Positions 1-8,447 of a stretch of DNA of 64,000 nt are shown one piece after another. Position 1 is the stretch's first letter. Each line of letters starts with the position of its first letter. A program made the position numbers and the translations under genes. The notes under the pieces were generated by a model. The model saw nothing but the letters and a program-made list of their open reading frames with translations. It did not search any database and was not told where the DNA came from. This stretch comes from Catellatospora bangladeshensis (GTDB lineage: Bacteria; Actinomycetota; Actinomycetes; Mycobacteriales; Micromonosporaceae), in assembly GCF_016862575.1 (NCBI RefSeq), contig NZ_BONF01000024.1, positions 1 to 64,000 on the forward strand. The letters are read 5' to 3'.

Positions 1-1
1 G

Positions 2-1306
2 TCGGGCCCGGCGGCGCGCCGTGGCACGGAAGCCATCCCCGCGCCGCGGCGGCCCGGCGGCGTGCCGACGCCCTCCGCCCCGGCGCGCCGGGCGCTCACG
101 CCGGCTACGTCCTCGACGCAGACGCCTCGCCCGAGCGGCGCGCCCGGGACGTCCGCTCCGGCCGCGCGGCGCGGCGATGCCCCGCCCCGGTCCGGGGCCG
201 CCCGGCCGGACCGGGGATCACCCGTTGCGCCGCGCCCGTCGGCAGCCGGCCTGGCGGCGCTGTACGCCGCCAACGCCGCGGCGGCGGAGTTCTACGCCGC
301 GCACCTGCCCGGCAGCCGCGCCGCGGCCGCGTACCTGCGCTCGCACGGCATCGCCTCGGCAGCCGAGGCGGGCGGCGCCTGGCAGCTGGGCGTGGCACCC
401 GCGGGCGAGGACGCGCTGCTGCGGCACCTGCGCGAGCGTGGGTTCGCCGAGCAGGTGCTGCTGGACGCCGGGCTGGTCGCGGTGAGCCGGCTGCACGGCG
501 GCGGCCTGTACGACGTGTTCCGGGACCGGCTGATGTTCCCCGTGCACGCGCCCGGCGGGCAGATCGCCGGGTTCACCGGGCGGGACCTGTCCGGGCGCAG
601 CTTCGCGAAGTTCCGCAACACCGCCGACACCCCGGCCTTCCACAAGAGCGAGCTGCTCTACGGCCTGACGGTGCAGACCGCCGGGTCCGATGCACCCGAC
701 CGGATCGTGGTCGTCGAGGGACCCACCGACGCGATCGCCGCCCGGCTGATCTACCAGGGGCCAGGCGCGGGCGGCACGAGGACGGTCGCGGTGGCCTCCT
801 GCGGGACCGCGTTCACCCGCGCACAACTCGACCTGCTCACGCGGGCGGCGGGACCTCACACGTCCCTGGTCATGTCGTTCGACGCCGACCGGGCCGGGAC
901 CCGGGCCCTGGAACGCGCCTACCCGCTGGCCGTGACCTGGCCGCACGGGCCGGTCACCGGCACCCGCCCGGCCGGGCACAAGGACATCGCCGACCTGCTC
1001 GCGGCCCGCGGGCCGGACCGGGCGCTGCGCGACCTGCTCGCCGCCGAGCGGCCGCTGCCGCTGCTCGGCGTCCGGCAGGCGCTGGCCAAGGCGTTCGGCG
1101 GCCGGTTCAATCCCGCCTGGCCCGAGGACCGGGTCCGCGCATACCGGACCATCGCGCCGTACCTGCTCGACGCGGTGGGGCAGGATCAGGTGGACCTGCT
1201 GGTACGCGCCGCCGCGCAGCGGCTCGGCCTGGACCCCCACGAGGTCGCCGACGGCGTCGTGGCGCACTTCGCGGCCGAGCACGAGCGCGCCGACCAGCGC
1301 CGCTGA
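2..1306 (+). CDS. DnaG-like primase, Toprim domain (5' end outside window)
   Basis: The reading frame is open to the left edge; a GTG at 62 exists but the N-terminal Zn-finger expected of a DnaG-type primase would lie upstream, so the gene is probably cut by the window. Visible from about 250 is a primase N-terminal-core-like region (FYAAHLPGSRAAAAYLRSHG), then a Toprim fold: the acidic VVVEGPTDAIA motif (Glu codon 716-718) and the DxD motif SFDADRAG (Asp codons 881 and 887), which in this family bind Mg2+ for primer synthesis. The C-terminal 100 residues could be a helicase-interacting region. The divergence from a chromosomal dnaG layout suggests an accessory primase of a plasmid, phage or integrative element, but no relaxase, integrase or attachment site is visible here. 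Family assignment is firm; biological role is inference. Confidence 0.75.
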   Translation, partial: SGPAARRGTEAIPAPRRPGGVPTPSAPARRALTPATSSTQTPRPSGAPGTSAPAARRGDAPPRSGAARPDRGSPVAPRPSAAGLAALYAANAAAAEFYAAHLPGSRAAAAYLRSHGIASAAEAGGAWQLGVAPAGEDALLRHLRERGFAEQVLLDAGLVAVSRLHGGGLYDVFRDRLMFPVHAPGGQIAGFTGRDLSGRSFAKFRNTADTPAFHKSELLYGLTVQTAGSDAPDRIVVVEGPTDAIAARLIYQGPGAGGTRTVAVASCGTAFTRAQLDLLTRAAGPHTSLVMSFDADRAGTRALERAYPLAVTWPHGPVTGTRPAGHKDIADLLAARGPDRALRDLLAAERPLPLLGVRQALAKAFGGRFNPAWPEDRVRAYRTIAPYLLDAVGQDQVDLLVRAAAQRLGLDPHEVADGVVAHFAAEHERADQRR

Positions 1307-1412
1307 CAGCCCCCGCCGCTTCCGGGCCCGGCGCCGGATGATCGGATCGGATCGCCACGATCGGGCGCGGGCAGGGTGCGCTCGGCCAGGCTGGAGGGCG
1401 AAAGGAGGCCTC

Positions 1413-2282
1413 ATGATCTCGGCACTCAACCGGCTCGTCGATCTCGTCGAGCAGCACCTCACCGAGGAGCTCGACCTGAGCGGGCTGGCCGGCAGCCTCG
1501 GCACGACCGAGTACCACCTGCGCCGGATGTTCTCGTCGCTGGCGGGCATGCCGCTGTCGGAGTACGTGCGGCGGCGGCGCATGACCGTCGCCGCCGCCGA
1601 CGTGGTACGCGGCGGCGACGACCTGCTCGGCATCGCCGTCCGGTACGGGTACGGCTCGTCCGAGGCGTTCGGGCGCGCGTTCCGGGCCGTGCACGGCGCG
1701 AACCCGGGCGACGTACGCCGCGACGGAGGCCCCCTTCGCACCCAACCGCAGCTCAGGTTCCGCCTGACCGTCGAAGGAGCCATTCCCATGGACACCCGCA
1801 TCGTCGACCGCCCCGCGTTCCGCCTCGTCGGACACGCCGCCCGGGTCCCGCTGATCCACCACGGCGTCAACCCGCACATCCAGCAGCACATCGCCGGCCT
1901 GCCGATGGCGGAGCACGCGCGGCTCAAGGAACTCAGCGACACCGAGCCGGCGGGCCTGCTCCAGGTCAGCGACGACGTCGACCCCGACGCCACCGAGGGC
2001 ACGGAGCTGACCTACCTGCACGGCGTGGCCGTCGGCGCGGACACCGCCGCCCCCGGCGACCTCGACGCCATCGAGGTGCCCGCGGGCACCTGGGCGGTCT
2101 TCCGGACCAGCGGACCCCACCCGCAGGCGCTGCAGACGGCCTGGGCCGCGACGGCCACCGAGTGGTTCCCGTCGAACCCGTGGCGGCTGCGGCCCGGCCC
2201 GTCGATCGTCGCGATCCTCGACCGCGCCGCCGACTTCAGCACCGCGACCTGCGAGCTGTGGCTGCCGGTCGAACCCGCCTGA
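1413..2282 (+). CDS. AraC-family regulator with GyrI-like effector-binding domain
   Basis: The 289-aa protein starts at ATG 1413, behind AAAGGAGG (1401-1408); an upstream in-frame ATG at 1338 lacks such a site. Residues 1-105 form a two-helix-turn-helix AraC DNA-binding domain (LAGSLGTTEYHLRRMFSS, then AVRYGYGSSEAFGRAF). Residues about 125-289 match a GyrI/SbmC/Rob-type small-molecule binding domain (MDTRIVDRPAFRLVGHAARV). This AraC-N plus GyrI-C arrangement is that of transcriptional activators that sense hydrophobic compounds. The gene is monocistronic and ended by a strong hairpin at 2306-2344. Its target may be itself or the downstream MFS gene, which is inference. Confidence 0.85.
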   Translation: MISALNRLVDLVEQHLTEELDLSGLAGSLGTTEYHLRRMFSSLAGMPLSEYVRRRRMTVAAADVVRGGDDLLGIAVRYGYGSSEAFGRAFRAVHGANPGDVRRDGGPLRTQPQLRFRLTVEGAIPMDTRIVDRPAFRLVGHAARVPLIHHGVNPHIQQHIAGLPMAEHARLKELSDTEPAGLLQVSDDVDPDATEGTELTYLHGVAVGADTAAPGDLDAIEVPAGTWAVFRTSGPHPQALQTAWAATATEWFPSNPWRLRPGPSIVAILDRAADFSTATCELWLPVEPA

Positions 2283-2305
2283 CCGGTACCTCCGGCTTGA
2301 CCGGT

Positions 2306-2344
2306 CCGGCCCGGCCGCCGTCACCCCGACGGCGGCCGGGCCGG
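2306..2344. terminator. Perfect 17-bp stem hairpin after the AraC gene
   Basis: Arms 2306-2322 and 2328-2344 are perfect reverse complements with a 5-nt loop. It starts 24 nt after the stop codon. No T-tract follows, as is usual for high-GC actinomycete terminators. Confidence 0.8.
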
Positions 2345-2536
2345 TCCCGTTCCGGACCCGTATGGGTGAACCGGGCGAATGAGTCAAATGAGTGTCCACA
2401 GCAGATCACTCTCCGTGGCAGCGTCTGTGCATCGAGCGCCCGCCCGCCGGTGGTGCGCTGACGATGACGTGGAACGCCCGCGGCCGACGCCACCCCTGTC
2501 GCCGTGGGCGTCATGGCGCGGGAGGAGCGCAGCTCC

Positions 2537-3847
2537 GTGTATCTGTCCACTGTCACCAGTCCCCCGGCCGCCGGCACACCGCCGCGATCCGGGCGGCGCG
2601 GCCTGCGGGCCGTCAGCGCGAACGTCTTCGCCCTGGGCACGGTCAGCCTGATCACCGACGTGTCGTCGGAGATGGTCACCGCGGTGCTGCCGCTCTATCT
2701 CGTGCTGGGCCTCCAGCTGAGCCCGCTGGCGTACGGCGCGATCGACGGCGTCTACACGGGCGCCACCGCGCTGCTGCGCCTCGTCGGCGGATACGTCGCC
2801 GATCGCACCCGCCGCCGCAAGGCCGTCGCGGGCCTCGGCTACACCCTGTCGGCGCTGGCCAAGCCGCTGCTGCTCGCCGCGGGCAGCTCCCTGACCGCGA
2901 TCGGGCTGGTCATCGCCGCCGACCGGGCCGGCAAGGGCCTGCGCGCCGCGCCCCGCGACGCGATGATCACCCTGTCCACGCCGCCGGAGCAGCTCGGGCG
3001 GGCGTTCGGCGTACACCGTGCGATGGACGGGGTCGGGGCGTTCCTCGGCCCGCTGGCCGCCCTCGGCGTGCTCGCCGCGGCCGCGCAGTCGTTCGACGCG
3101 GTGTTCGTGGTCAGCTTCTGCGTCGCCGCGCTCGGCGTGACGGTGCTGGTCCTGTTCGTCCGCGACCGCCGCGAGTCCGTGCCCGCGACCGGTAGGGTGT
3201 CCGTCCGTGAGGCCGCCGCCCTGCTGCGGGTGGCCCCCGTACGCCGCCTGGTGCTCGCCGCGTGCCTGCTCGGGCTGGCCACCATCGGCGACGGCTTCGT
3301 CTACCTGCTGCTCCAGCGCCGCGAGGAGCTGAGCACGGTGTGGTTCCCGCTGCTCGCGGTCGGGACCAGCCTCGGCTACCTGCTGCTGGCCGCGCCGCTG
3401 GGCGTGCTCGCCGACCGCATCGGGCGGCTGCCCGTCCTGCTCGGCGGGTATGCCGCGCTCGCAGCCGCGTACCTGCTGCTGTTCGGCCCCGTCAGCGGCA
3501 CGCCGCTGCTCGTCCTCACGCTCGCGCTGCACGGCGTGTTCTACGCCGCCACCGACGGCGTGCTCATGGCGCTGGCCGGGCCGGTGCTGCCCGACCGCCT
3601 GCGCACCACCGGAATCGCCCTCATCCAGACCGGACAGGCCCTGGCCTACCTGGTGTCCTCCATCCTGTTCGGGCTGGCCTGGCAGGTGTGGGGACCGGAG
3701 ACCGCGTCCCGCGTCGCCGCACTGGCCGTGGTGGCCGCCATCGCCGTGACCCTGCTGCTGCTCAGGCGGCCACCAGCCGGCAGCACCGCACCCCCGGGAC
3801 CGGCGCCGCGGCCCGAGCCCGCCGCACGGACGGAGAGCGCCCGATGA
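2537..3847 (+). CDS. MFS transporter
   Basis: The 436-aa protein from GTG 2537 has GGAGGAG at 2521-2527; an in-frame GTG at 2504 would add 11 residues and has no better site. It is an integral membrane protein of the major facilitator superfamily with about 12 hydrophobic segments (e.g. VTAVLPLYLVLGLQLSPLAY, LVLAACLLGLATIGDGFVYL). The cytoplasmic loop 2-3 signature is seen as GGYVADRTRRRKAVAG, and a second as ADRIGRLPVLLGG. Length fits 12-TM MFS. The last four bases overlap the start of a membrane-anchored beta-propeller gene (ATGA 3844-3847), so the two are translationally coupled and the propeller may be a partner. The substrate cannot be deduced. Confidence 0.85.
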   Translation: MYLSTVTSPPAAGTPPRSGRRGLRAVSANVFALGTVSLITDVSSEMVTAVLPLYLVLGLQLSPLAYGAIDGVYTGATALLRLVGGYVADRTRRRKAVAGLGYTLSALAKPLLLAAGSSLTAIGLVIAADRAGKGLRAAPRDAMITLSTPPEQLGRAFGVHRAMDGVGAFLGPLAALGVLAAAAQSFDAVFVVSFCVAALGVTVLVLFVRDRRESVPATGRVSVREAAALLRVAPVRRLVLAACLLGLATIGDGFVYLLLQRREELSTVWFPLLAVGTSLGYLLLAAPLGVLADRIGRLPVLLGGYAALAAAYLLLFGPVSGTPLLVLTLALHGVFYAATDGVLMALAGPVLPDRLRTTGIALIQTGQALAYLVSSILFGLAWQVWGPETASRVAALAVVAAIAVTLLLLRRPPAGSTAPPGPAPRPEPAARTESAR

Positions 3848-4827
3848 GCGGCCTCTCGACCCGCGGCCGGATCACGATCGCCGCGGCCGTCACCGTGGCG
3901 CTGGCCGCCGCCGGAATCGGGTACGTCCAGCTGGCACGCACCCGCGCCGCCGCGGACACGGTGCCCGCCGCGAGCACCGAGCTCACCCTGGACTCCGGTC
4001 CGGGACTGCTGGTCGTCAGCGGCGAGCGGCTGGCCGTCGTGTCGCGCACCGATCCGTCCGGCGCGCGGCAGATCTCCGGTGTCGCATGTGCCCGCGCGTA
4101 TGCCGCCGCCGGCACGGCCGTGTGCATCCAGCCCGACACGGCGTGGTCGTACCAGCTCGTGGTGCTCGACCGGCAGCTGCGGCCGACACGGTCGTTCGCC
4201 ATCCCCGGCCTGCCCAACCGCGCCCGCGTCTCCCCCACCGGCCGCATGATCGCCTGGACCACCTTCGTCGGCGGCGACTCCTACAGCACCAGCGGCTTCT
4301 CCACCCGCACCGGCATCCTCGACACCCACACCGGCACCCAGGTCACGACCCTCGAAGACTTCGCCATCACCCACGACGGCAAGCCCTACCGCAACACCGA
4401 CGTCAACTACTGGGGCGTCACCTTCACCACCGACGACAACACCTTCTACGCCACCATGGCCACCGCAGGCGTCCGCCACCTCATCCGCGGCGACCTCGCC
4501 GCCAAAACCGTGCACACCATCACCACCAACGTCGAATGCCCCTCCCTGTCCCCCGACGGCACCCGCATCGCCTTCAAACAGGCCGTCGACAGCGACCCCC
4601 AACGCGGCTGGCGACTGTCCGTCATGGACCTGGCCACCCACGCCGTCACCCACCTCGCCGAAACCCGCAGCGTCGACGACCAGGCCGCCTGGCTCGACGA
4701 CCACACCATCGCCTACACCCTGCGCGCCCCCGACGGCGAACCCTCCATCTGGACCGCCCCCGCCGACGGCACCGGCACCGCCACCCCGCTCCTCCCCCAC
4801 GCCGAATCCCCCGCCGCCCTGCACTGA
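3844..4827 (+). CDS. Membrane-anchored TolB/WD40-like beta-propeller protein
   Basis: The 327-aa protein starts within the stop of the MFS gene (ATGA). Residues 1-9 are basic, followed by a single hydrophobic segment about 10-30 (ITIAAAVTVALAAAGIGYVQ), so it is a signal anchor with an exported C-terminal domain. The remainder contains TolB/PD40-type blades: RARVSPTGRMIAWTTF, CPSLSPDGTRIAFKQ and QAAWLDDHTIAYTL, each of the 'SPDGxxIAF' type. Such propellers bind proteins or ligands and are not enzymes by themselves. Coupling to the MFS transporter suggests an accessory role in the same export or sensing process (inference). Base use changes inside the gene: from about 4215 the coding strand becomes strikingly C-rich. 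Confidence 0.7.
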   Translation: MSGLSTRGRITIAAAVTVALAAAGIGYVQLARTRAAADTVPAASTELTLDSGPGLLVVSGERLAVVSRTDPSGARQISGVACARAYAAAGTAVCIQPDTAWSYQLVVLDRQLRPTRSFAIPGLPNRARVSPTGRMIAWTTFVGGDSYSTSGFSTRTGILDTHTGTQVTTLEDFAITHDGKPYRNTDVNYWGVTFTTDDNTFYATMATAGVRHLIRGDLAAKTVHTITTNVECPSLSPDGTRIAFKQAVDSDPQRGWRLSVMDLATHAVTHLAETRSVDDQAAWLDDHTIAYTLRAPDGEPSIWTAPADGTGTATPLLPHAESPAALH

Positions 4828-4857
4828 CCGGTCCTCGCCGCCACCCCAAGATCCTGT

Positions 4858-4926
4858 CGATCTTGCGCGAACTGTTAGGGATTTGTCCGGTTGGCGCGTG
4901 TCGTACCCACGGTTCGCGCAAGATCG
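4858..4926. repeat. 15-bp perfect inverted repeat in the 4828-5121 gap
   Basis: Arms 4858-4872 (CGATCTTGCGCGAAC) and 4912-4926 are exact reverse complements separated by 39 nt. A smaller hairpin (4847-4853 with 4859-4865) is nested at the left arm. It may terminate the MFS/propeller transcript or be a dispersed palindrome: similar CGATCTTG ends occur in the elements at 9281-9361 and 43849-43909. Confidence 0.75.
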
Positions 4927-5012
4927 GCGCGGGAGAGGGAGGGTGGGGGCCGGGCGGGAGCGACACGCTCGGTTACACCCGAAGCGGTGAAGAGGGCACC
5001 CCTTCATCACCT

Positions 5013-5048
5013 CATTCACTGATATATACATTTACAAGGGTTACGTTC
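5013..5048 (+). promoter_or_regulatory. AT-rich candidate promoter upstream of the secreted protein
   Basis: This is a locally A+T-rich island (GATATATACATTTACAAGG around 5021-5039) in a 72% G+C background, about 75-110 nt before the start at 5122. It is the most promoter-like stretch in the gap, but no convincing -35/-10 pair could be fixed. Confidence 0.25.
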
Positions 5049-5121
5049 TGCGCCTATCCACTGCCGTTCGGTCACGGGCCACCGCCCGGCGACCGGGCAG
5101 CCGTCCCGAGAGGCGATCACC

Positions 5122-7617
5122 GTGCCACGATCACGCATCGGTACCCGACCCGTCCTGCTCCTCGCCGCGGCGCTCGCCCTGGCGCTCGTCCCGGCCGCGG
5201 CGCCGACCGCCGCAGCGGAGCAGGCCCAGGCCGCAGCCCCACCCGGCAGCCTGGTCAAGTCGGTGCAGAACGTCACCCATCCCGGCGCGAACCCCGCCAA
5301 CCACGGCGACAAGGTGAACTGGGTGCTGTCCTACACCGACAACGGCGACGGCGGCGCGGTGTCGGTCAGCGACGCCATCGCCGCCGGGCACACCTACGTG
5401 CCCGGCTCGCTGCGGGTGCCGCCGGACTGGACCGCCGCCTGGTCCACCGACGGAAGCACGTTCACCACCACCGAGCCGGGATCGGGCACGGTCGCCGTAC
5501 GCGGCAGCATCGCCGACCTCCAGCCGGGCGGCACCAGCCTGGCCCGGCTGCTGCTGCCCCCGGTGCAGCCGACCACCACCTCGACCGGCGGCGACGGGTT
5601 CACCCCGCTGCTGTACCGGTCGGCCAACGGCGCCGTCGAGTCGTGGAACATCTACCACCACCTCGCCACCACCGCGCCGAAGGTGGTCTGCATCAACCTG
5701 CTGACCACCCAGCCGTGCGCGGGCGGGCCCTGGCCCCGGCCGCTCAACAGCACGGCCGGGCCGCTGGGCACCGGCGCCACCGGTGACCTGGGCAGCCCGA
5801 TGGCGTCGCAGTTCGTGTTCGACCCGGACCGGCCCGGCATCGTCTACTACGCGGCGTTCACCACCACCGCGCTCGGCGTCGGCTGCCTCGACCTGGACGC
5901 GCGCGCCAACTGCGGGTTCTTCCCGCTGACGCCCACGGGCGGCTCGCCGGTCAGCGAGAACAACCTGGCCGGGTTCGTCCAGTCCGGCGGTGACGTCTAC
6001 GGCGTGTCCAGCAGCGGCGCGGTGCTCTGCCTGACCATGGCCACGCAGGCGCCCTGCGCCGGGCAGCCGTACGCGGCGGTCGTCGCCCCGCACGGCACCC
6101 AGCCGGGCCCGGCGGGCAGCCAGCACTACTTCGGCTCGATCGTGGCGGCCGGCGGGAAGCTGTTCATGTCGTCGTCGCCGGGCACGGGGGCGACCGTGGG
6201 CTGCTTCGACCCGGCCACCAAGGCCGCCTGCACGGGCTGGGCGGCGCCGAAGCCCGCCGGACCGGCCGGGCTGACCACGTACGGCGTGTTCGCCACGTAC
6301 ACCACCACCGGCGACGCGGAGGGCGTGTGCGTGCCGCCGTCCGGCGGGGCGTACCAGCTGCACTGCTACACGGTGGGCGGGGCCGCGCTGACGCCGCCGG
6401 CGTTCCCGTCCATGCCGAGCGGGGTGCTGACCTTCAACCCGAAGACCATCACCGGCCCCGACGGTCACCTGCGCAGCTACTTCCCGTTCTGGGGCGGGTC
6501 GCTCCTCGGCGCGACCGGCTGCTACGACTGGAACACCGACGCGGCCTGCGCCGGCATGGCCTTCCCGCGCACCCACCCGGGCGTCGGCGGCAGCGGCGCC
6601 ACCCGCGACTACGGCTACGACTACGACGCGGCCGGCGAGTGCCTCATCGGGCTCGGCGACGCGGGCCTGCTGTTCTCCATGGACCCGATCACCGGCGCGT
6701 CGCCGTGCTTCCGGGCCGGCGCCTCGCTCACCCTGACCGCGCCGGACTTCTACTGCGACGGACAGAGCGGGCACATCACCGGATACCAGGACGCCCGCCT
6801 GGTCGACATCGACCTGGCCAACATCGACCTGGCCAACTCCAGCGCGACCATCTCGAAGCCGGACAGCACGGTCATCGCGACCGTGCCGTTCGCGCCCGAC
6901 GGCAGCGTGGACCTGTCCGGGATCTCCCCGGCCACCCACCCGGCCCTGGTCATCGACGCCAGCCTGCGGCTGCTCAACGTCGACGACTTCGGCGGCGGCA
7001 ACCAGCCGCACCTGGTCGCCGGATTCGAGGGCGACCCGCCGCAGATCTGCTTCCAGTCCACGCTGAGCAGCTCCTGCGACGTGACCGCGGTGTCCAACAC
7101 CGGCTCCGGCACCGACGCCGGCGGCCAGTTCACCTCCAACACCGTGCAGCTGCCGATCGCGCCCGGCGCGGCCTGCCAGCCGCACCTGGTCGTGAACAAG
7201 GAGATCTGCCAGGACACCCGCGCCTCGCGATGCGGGCCGGGCGGCCCCGGACCCTGGGCCAAGACCAGCCCGGCCGGGCTGCTCGGGCTGCTGGGCACCG
7301 CGTACTGGCGGATCACCGTCACCAACGACGGCCCCGTCGCGGCATCGCAGGTGACCGTCAACGACCCGGTGGCGGCCTCCTGCGTCAGCGCGGCAGGCAC
7401 GTTCACCCTGGCAGCGGGGGCGAGCAAGCAGATCCACTGCTCGTCGTTCCTGTTGCTGCTGCCGCTGACCAACACGGCCAGCGTCACCTACCACACGCCG
7501 GGAGCGCCGCAGGGGACCCCGCCGACCACATCGGCCACATCCTCGGCGACCGCCTGCTCGATCTTCTGCATCCTCGGCTCGCCCGACCGGGCGATCGAGC
7601 TGCGCGAGCGCGGCTGA
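5122..7617 (+). CDS. Large secreted DUF11-like protein with C-x8-C propeller-like repeats
   Basis: The 831-aa protein (GTG start) has a classical signal peptide: basic N-terminus, hydrophobic VLLLAAALALALVPAAA and AxA-type cleavage near residue 33. Residues about 42-130 and 685-810 resemble DUF11/'conserved repeat' Ig-like domains (GDKVNWVLSYTDNGDG; YWRITVTNDGPVAASQVTV), common in actinomycete surface proteins. The central 350 residues carry a cysteine pair spaced exactly C-x8-C five times: C190/C199, C255/C264, C303/C312, C361/C370 and C467/C476, with a looser one at C403/C415. The unit is roughly C-(L/I/F/Y)-(D/N)-x6-C-(A/T/G)-G and looks like propeller blades closed by disulfides. No sortase or membrane anchor is seen, so the protein is probably released. 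No enzymatic motif was recognised. Confidence 0.75.
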   Translation: MPRSRIGTRPVLLLAAALALALVPAAAPTAAAEQAQAAAPPGSLVKSVQNVTHPGANPANHGDKVNWVLSYTDNGDGGAVSVSDAIAAGHTYVPGSLRVPPDWTAAWSTDGSTFTTTEPGSGTVAVRGSIADLQPGGTSLARLLLPPVQPTTTSTGGDGFTPLLYRSANGAVESWNIYHHLATTAPKVVCINLLTTQPCAGGPWPRPLNSTAGPLGTGATGDLGSPMASQFVFDPDRPGIVYYAAFTTTALGVGCLDLDARANCGFFPLTPTGGSPVSENNLAGFVQSGGDVYGVSSSGAVLCLTMATQAPCAGQPYAAVVAPHGTQPGPAGSQHYFGSIVAAGGKLFMSSSPGTGATVGCFDPATKAACTGWAAPKPAGPAGLTTYGVFATYTTTGDAEGVCVPPSGGAYQLHCYTVGGAALTPPAFPSMPSGVLTFNPKTITGPDGHLRSYFPFWGGSLLGATGCYDWNTDAACAGMAFPRTHPGVGGSGATRDYGYDYDAAGECLIGLGDAGLLFSMDPITGASPCFRAGASLTLTAPDFYCDGQSGHITGYQDARLVDIDLANIDLANSSATISKPDSTVIATVPFAPDGSVDLSGISPATHPALVIDASLRLLNVDDFGGGNQPHLVAGFEGDPPQICFQSTLSSSCDVTAVSNTGSGTDAGGQFTSNTVQLPIAPGAACQPHLVVNKEICQDTRASRCGPGGPGPWAKTSPAGLLGLLGTAYWRITVTNDGPVAASQVTVNDPVAASCVSAAGTFTLAAGASKQIHCSSFLLLLPLTNTASVTYHTPGAPQGTPPTTSATSSATACSIFCILGSPDRAIELRERG

Positions 7618-7628
7618 TCCAGCACCCA

Positions 7629-7661
7629 GCGGGCCCGGGAGACCCCGTCTCCCGGGCCCGC
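7629..7661. terminator. Bidirectional terminator, 15-bp perfect stem
   Basis: Arms 7629-7643 and 7647-7661 pair perfectly around a 3-nt CCC loop. It lies between convergent genes (secreted protein ending 7617 and acetyltransferase ending 7699) and can serve both. Confidence 0.85.
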
Positions 7662-7698
7662 GCCCGTCCGTCACCGGTGGACACCGGGCGAGTCCTGC

Positions 7699-8313
7699 CT
7701 AGAAGTCGACGCGCATCACGGCGCGGCGGTGGCTGGGGCGGCTGACCTCCGTGAAGCCGGCCGCCTCGAAGACGCCGTAGCTGCCGACGTTCAGCTCGCC
7801 CCAGGCGACGTCCTCGCCGGGGCGCACGATGATCGGATATCCCTCGATCGCCTGCGCGCCGCGCTCGCGGGCGAAGGTCACGGCGGCGCGGGCCAGCGCC
7901 CGGCTGACGCCCCTGCGCCGGAAGCCCGCCCGGGTCACGAAGCAGGCCACCGTCCATACGCTGTCGTCGGTCTTGTCCTCGTATCGCCCCGCCCACGGCA
8001 CCCGGCTGTTCAGCAGCCTGCGGTACGCGGTGCGCGGCTCCACGGCACACCAGCCGACCGGCTCGCCGTCCAGGAACGCGACCAGCCCGCTGGTCTGCTC
8101 CGCCTCGGGGTGCCCGCAGTCGGTGTCCTCCCGCAGCAGCTGGGCGCGGGCCTCCACGGACATGTGCCACCACTGCCCGTCACCGAGCTTGGTCCGCTGG
8201 CACTGGCACTGCGCCGCGCCCCCGCGCTTGCCGAACACGGTCTGCAGCTGCTCCCAGGTCACCTCGTTGGCGGGCACCACCGTGATCTCGGGTGCCCCGG
8301 CCTCTCCGGTCAT
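7699..8313 (-). CDS. GNAT-family N-acetyltransferase
   Basis: The 204-aa protein is taken from ATG 8313; the frame extends to 8418, but that extension is basic, low-complexity and unlike family N-termini. The acetyl-CoA-binding motif A is visible as TRAGFRRRGVSRALARAAVTFA (about residues 130-150; RRRGVS is the pyrophosphate loop), preceded by the beta-4 strand SVWTVACFVT. A Cys-rich stretch CQCQRTK near residue 37 and LVAFLDGEPVGWCAVEPR fit the subfamily of actinomycete GNATs acting on unknown small substrates. The gene stands alone, convergent to the upstream secreted protein. Substrate unknown. Confidence 0.8.
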   Translation of the reverse strand: MTGEAGAPEITVVPANEVTWEQLQTVFGKRGGAAQCQCQRTKLGDGQWWHMSVEARAQLLREDTDCGHPEAEQTSGLVAFLDGEPVGWCAVEPRTAYRRLLNSRVPWAGRYEDKTDDSVWTVACFVTRAGFRRRGVSRALARAAVTFARERGAQAIEGYPIIVRPGEDVAWGELNVGSYGVFEAAGFTEVSRPSHRRAVMRVDF

Positions 8314-8447
8314 GCCCCCATCCTGCACCGCCGACGGGCGCAGCGCTCGCCGCACCGGTGTATGCGACATCCCGGACGATGCGCGCAAGGTTGGCATAGA
8401 CGGGCGGCGAGTCGTCAAGCATCGATATCCGACACTTCACCCGCGGC

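Noticed and set aside
1338-1412. Upstream ATG 1338 as start of the AraC gene
   Set aside because: The 25-residue extension is basic, low-complexity and lacks a ribosome-binding site, while 1413 has AAAGGAGG.
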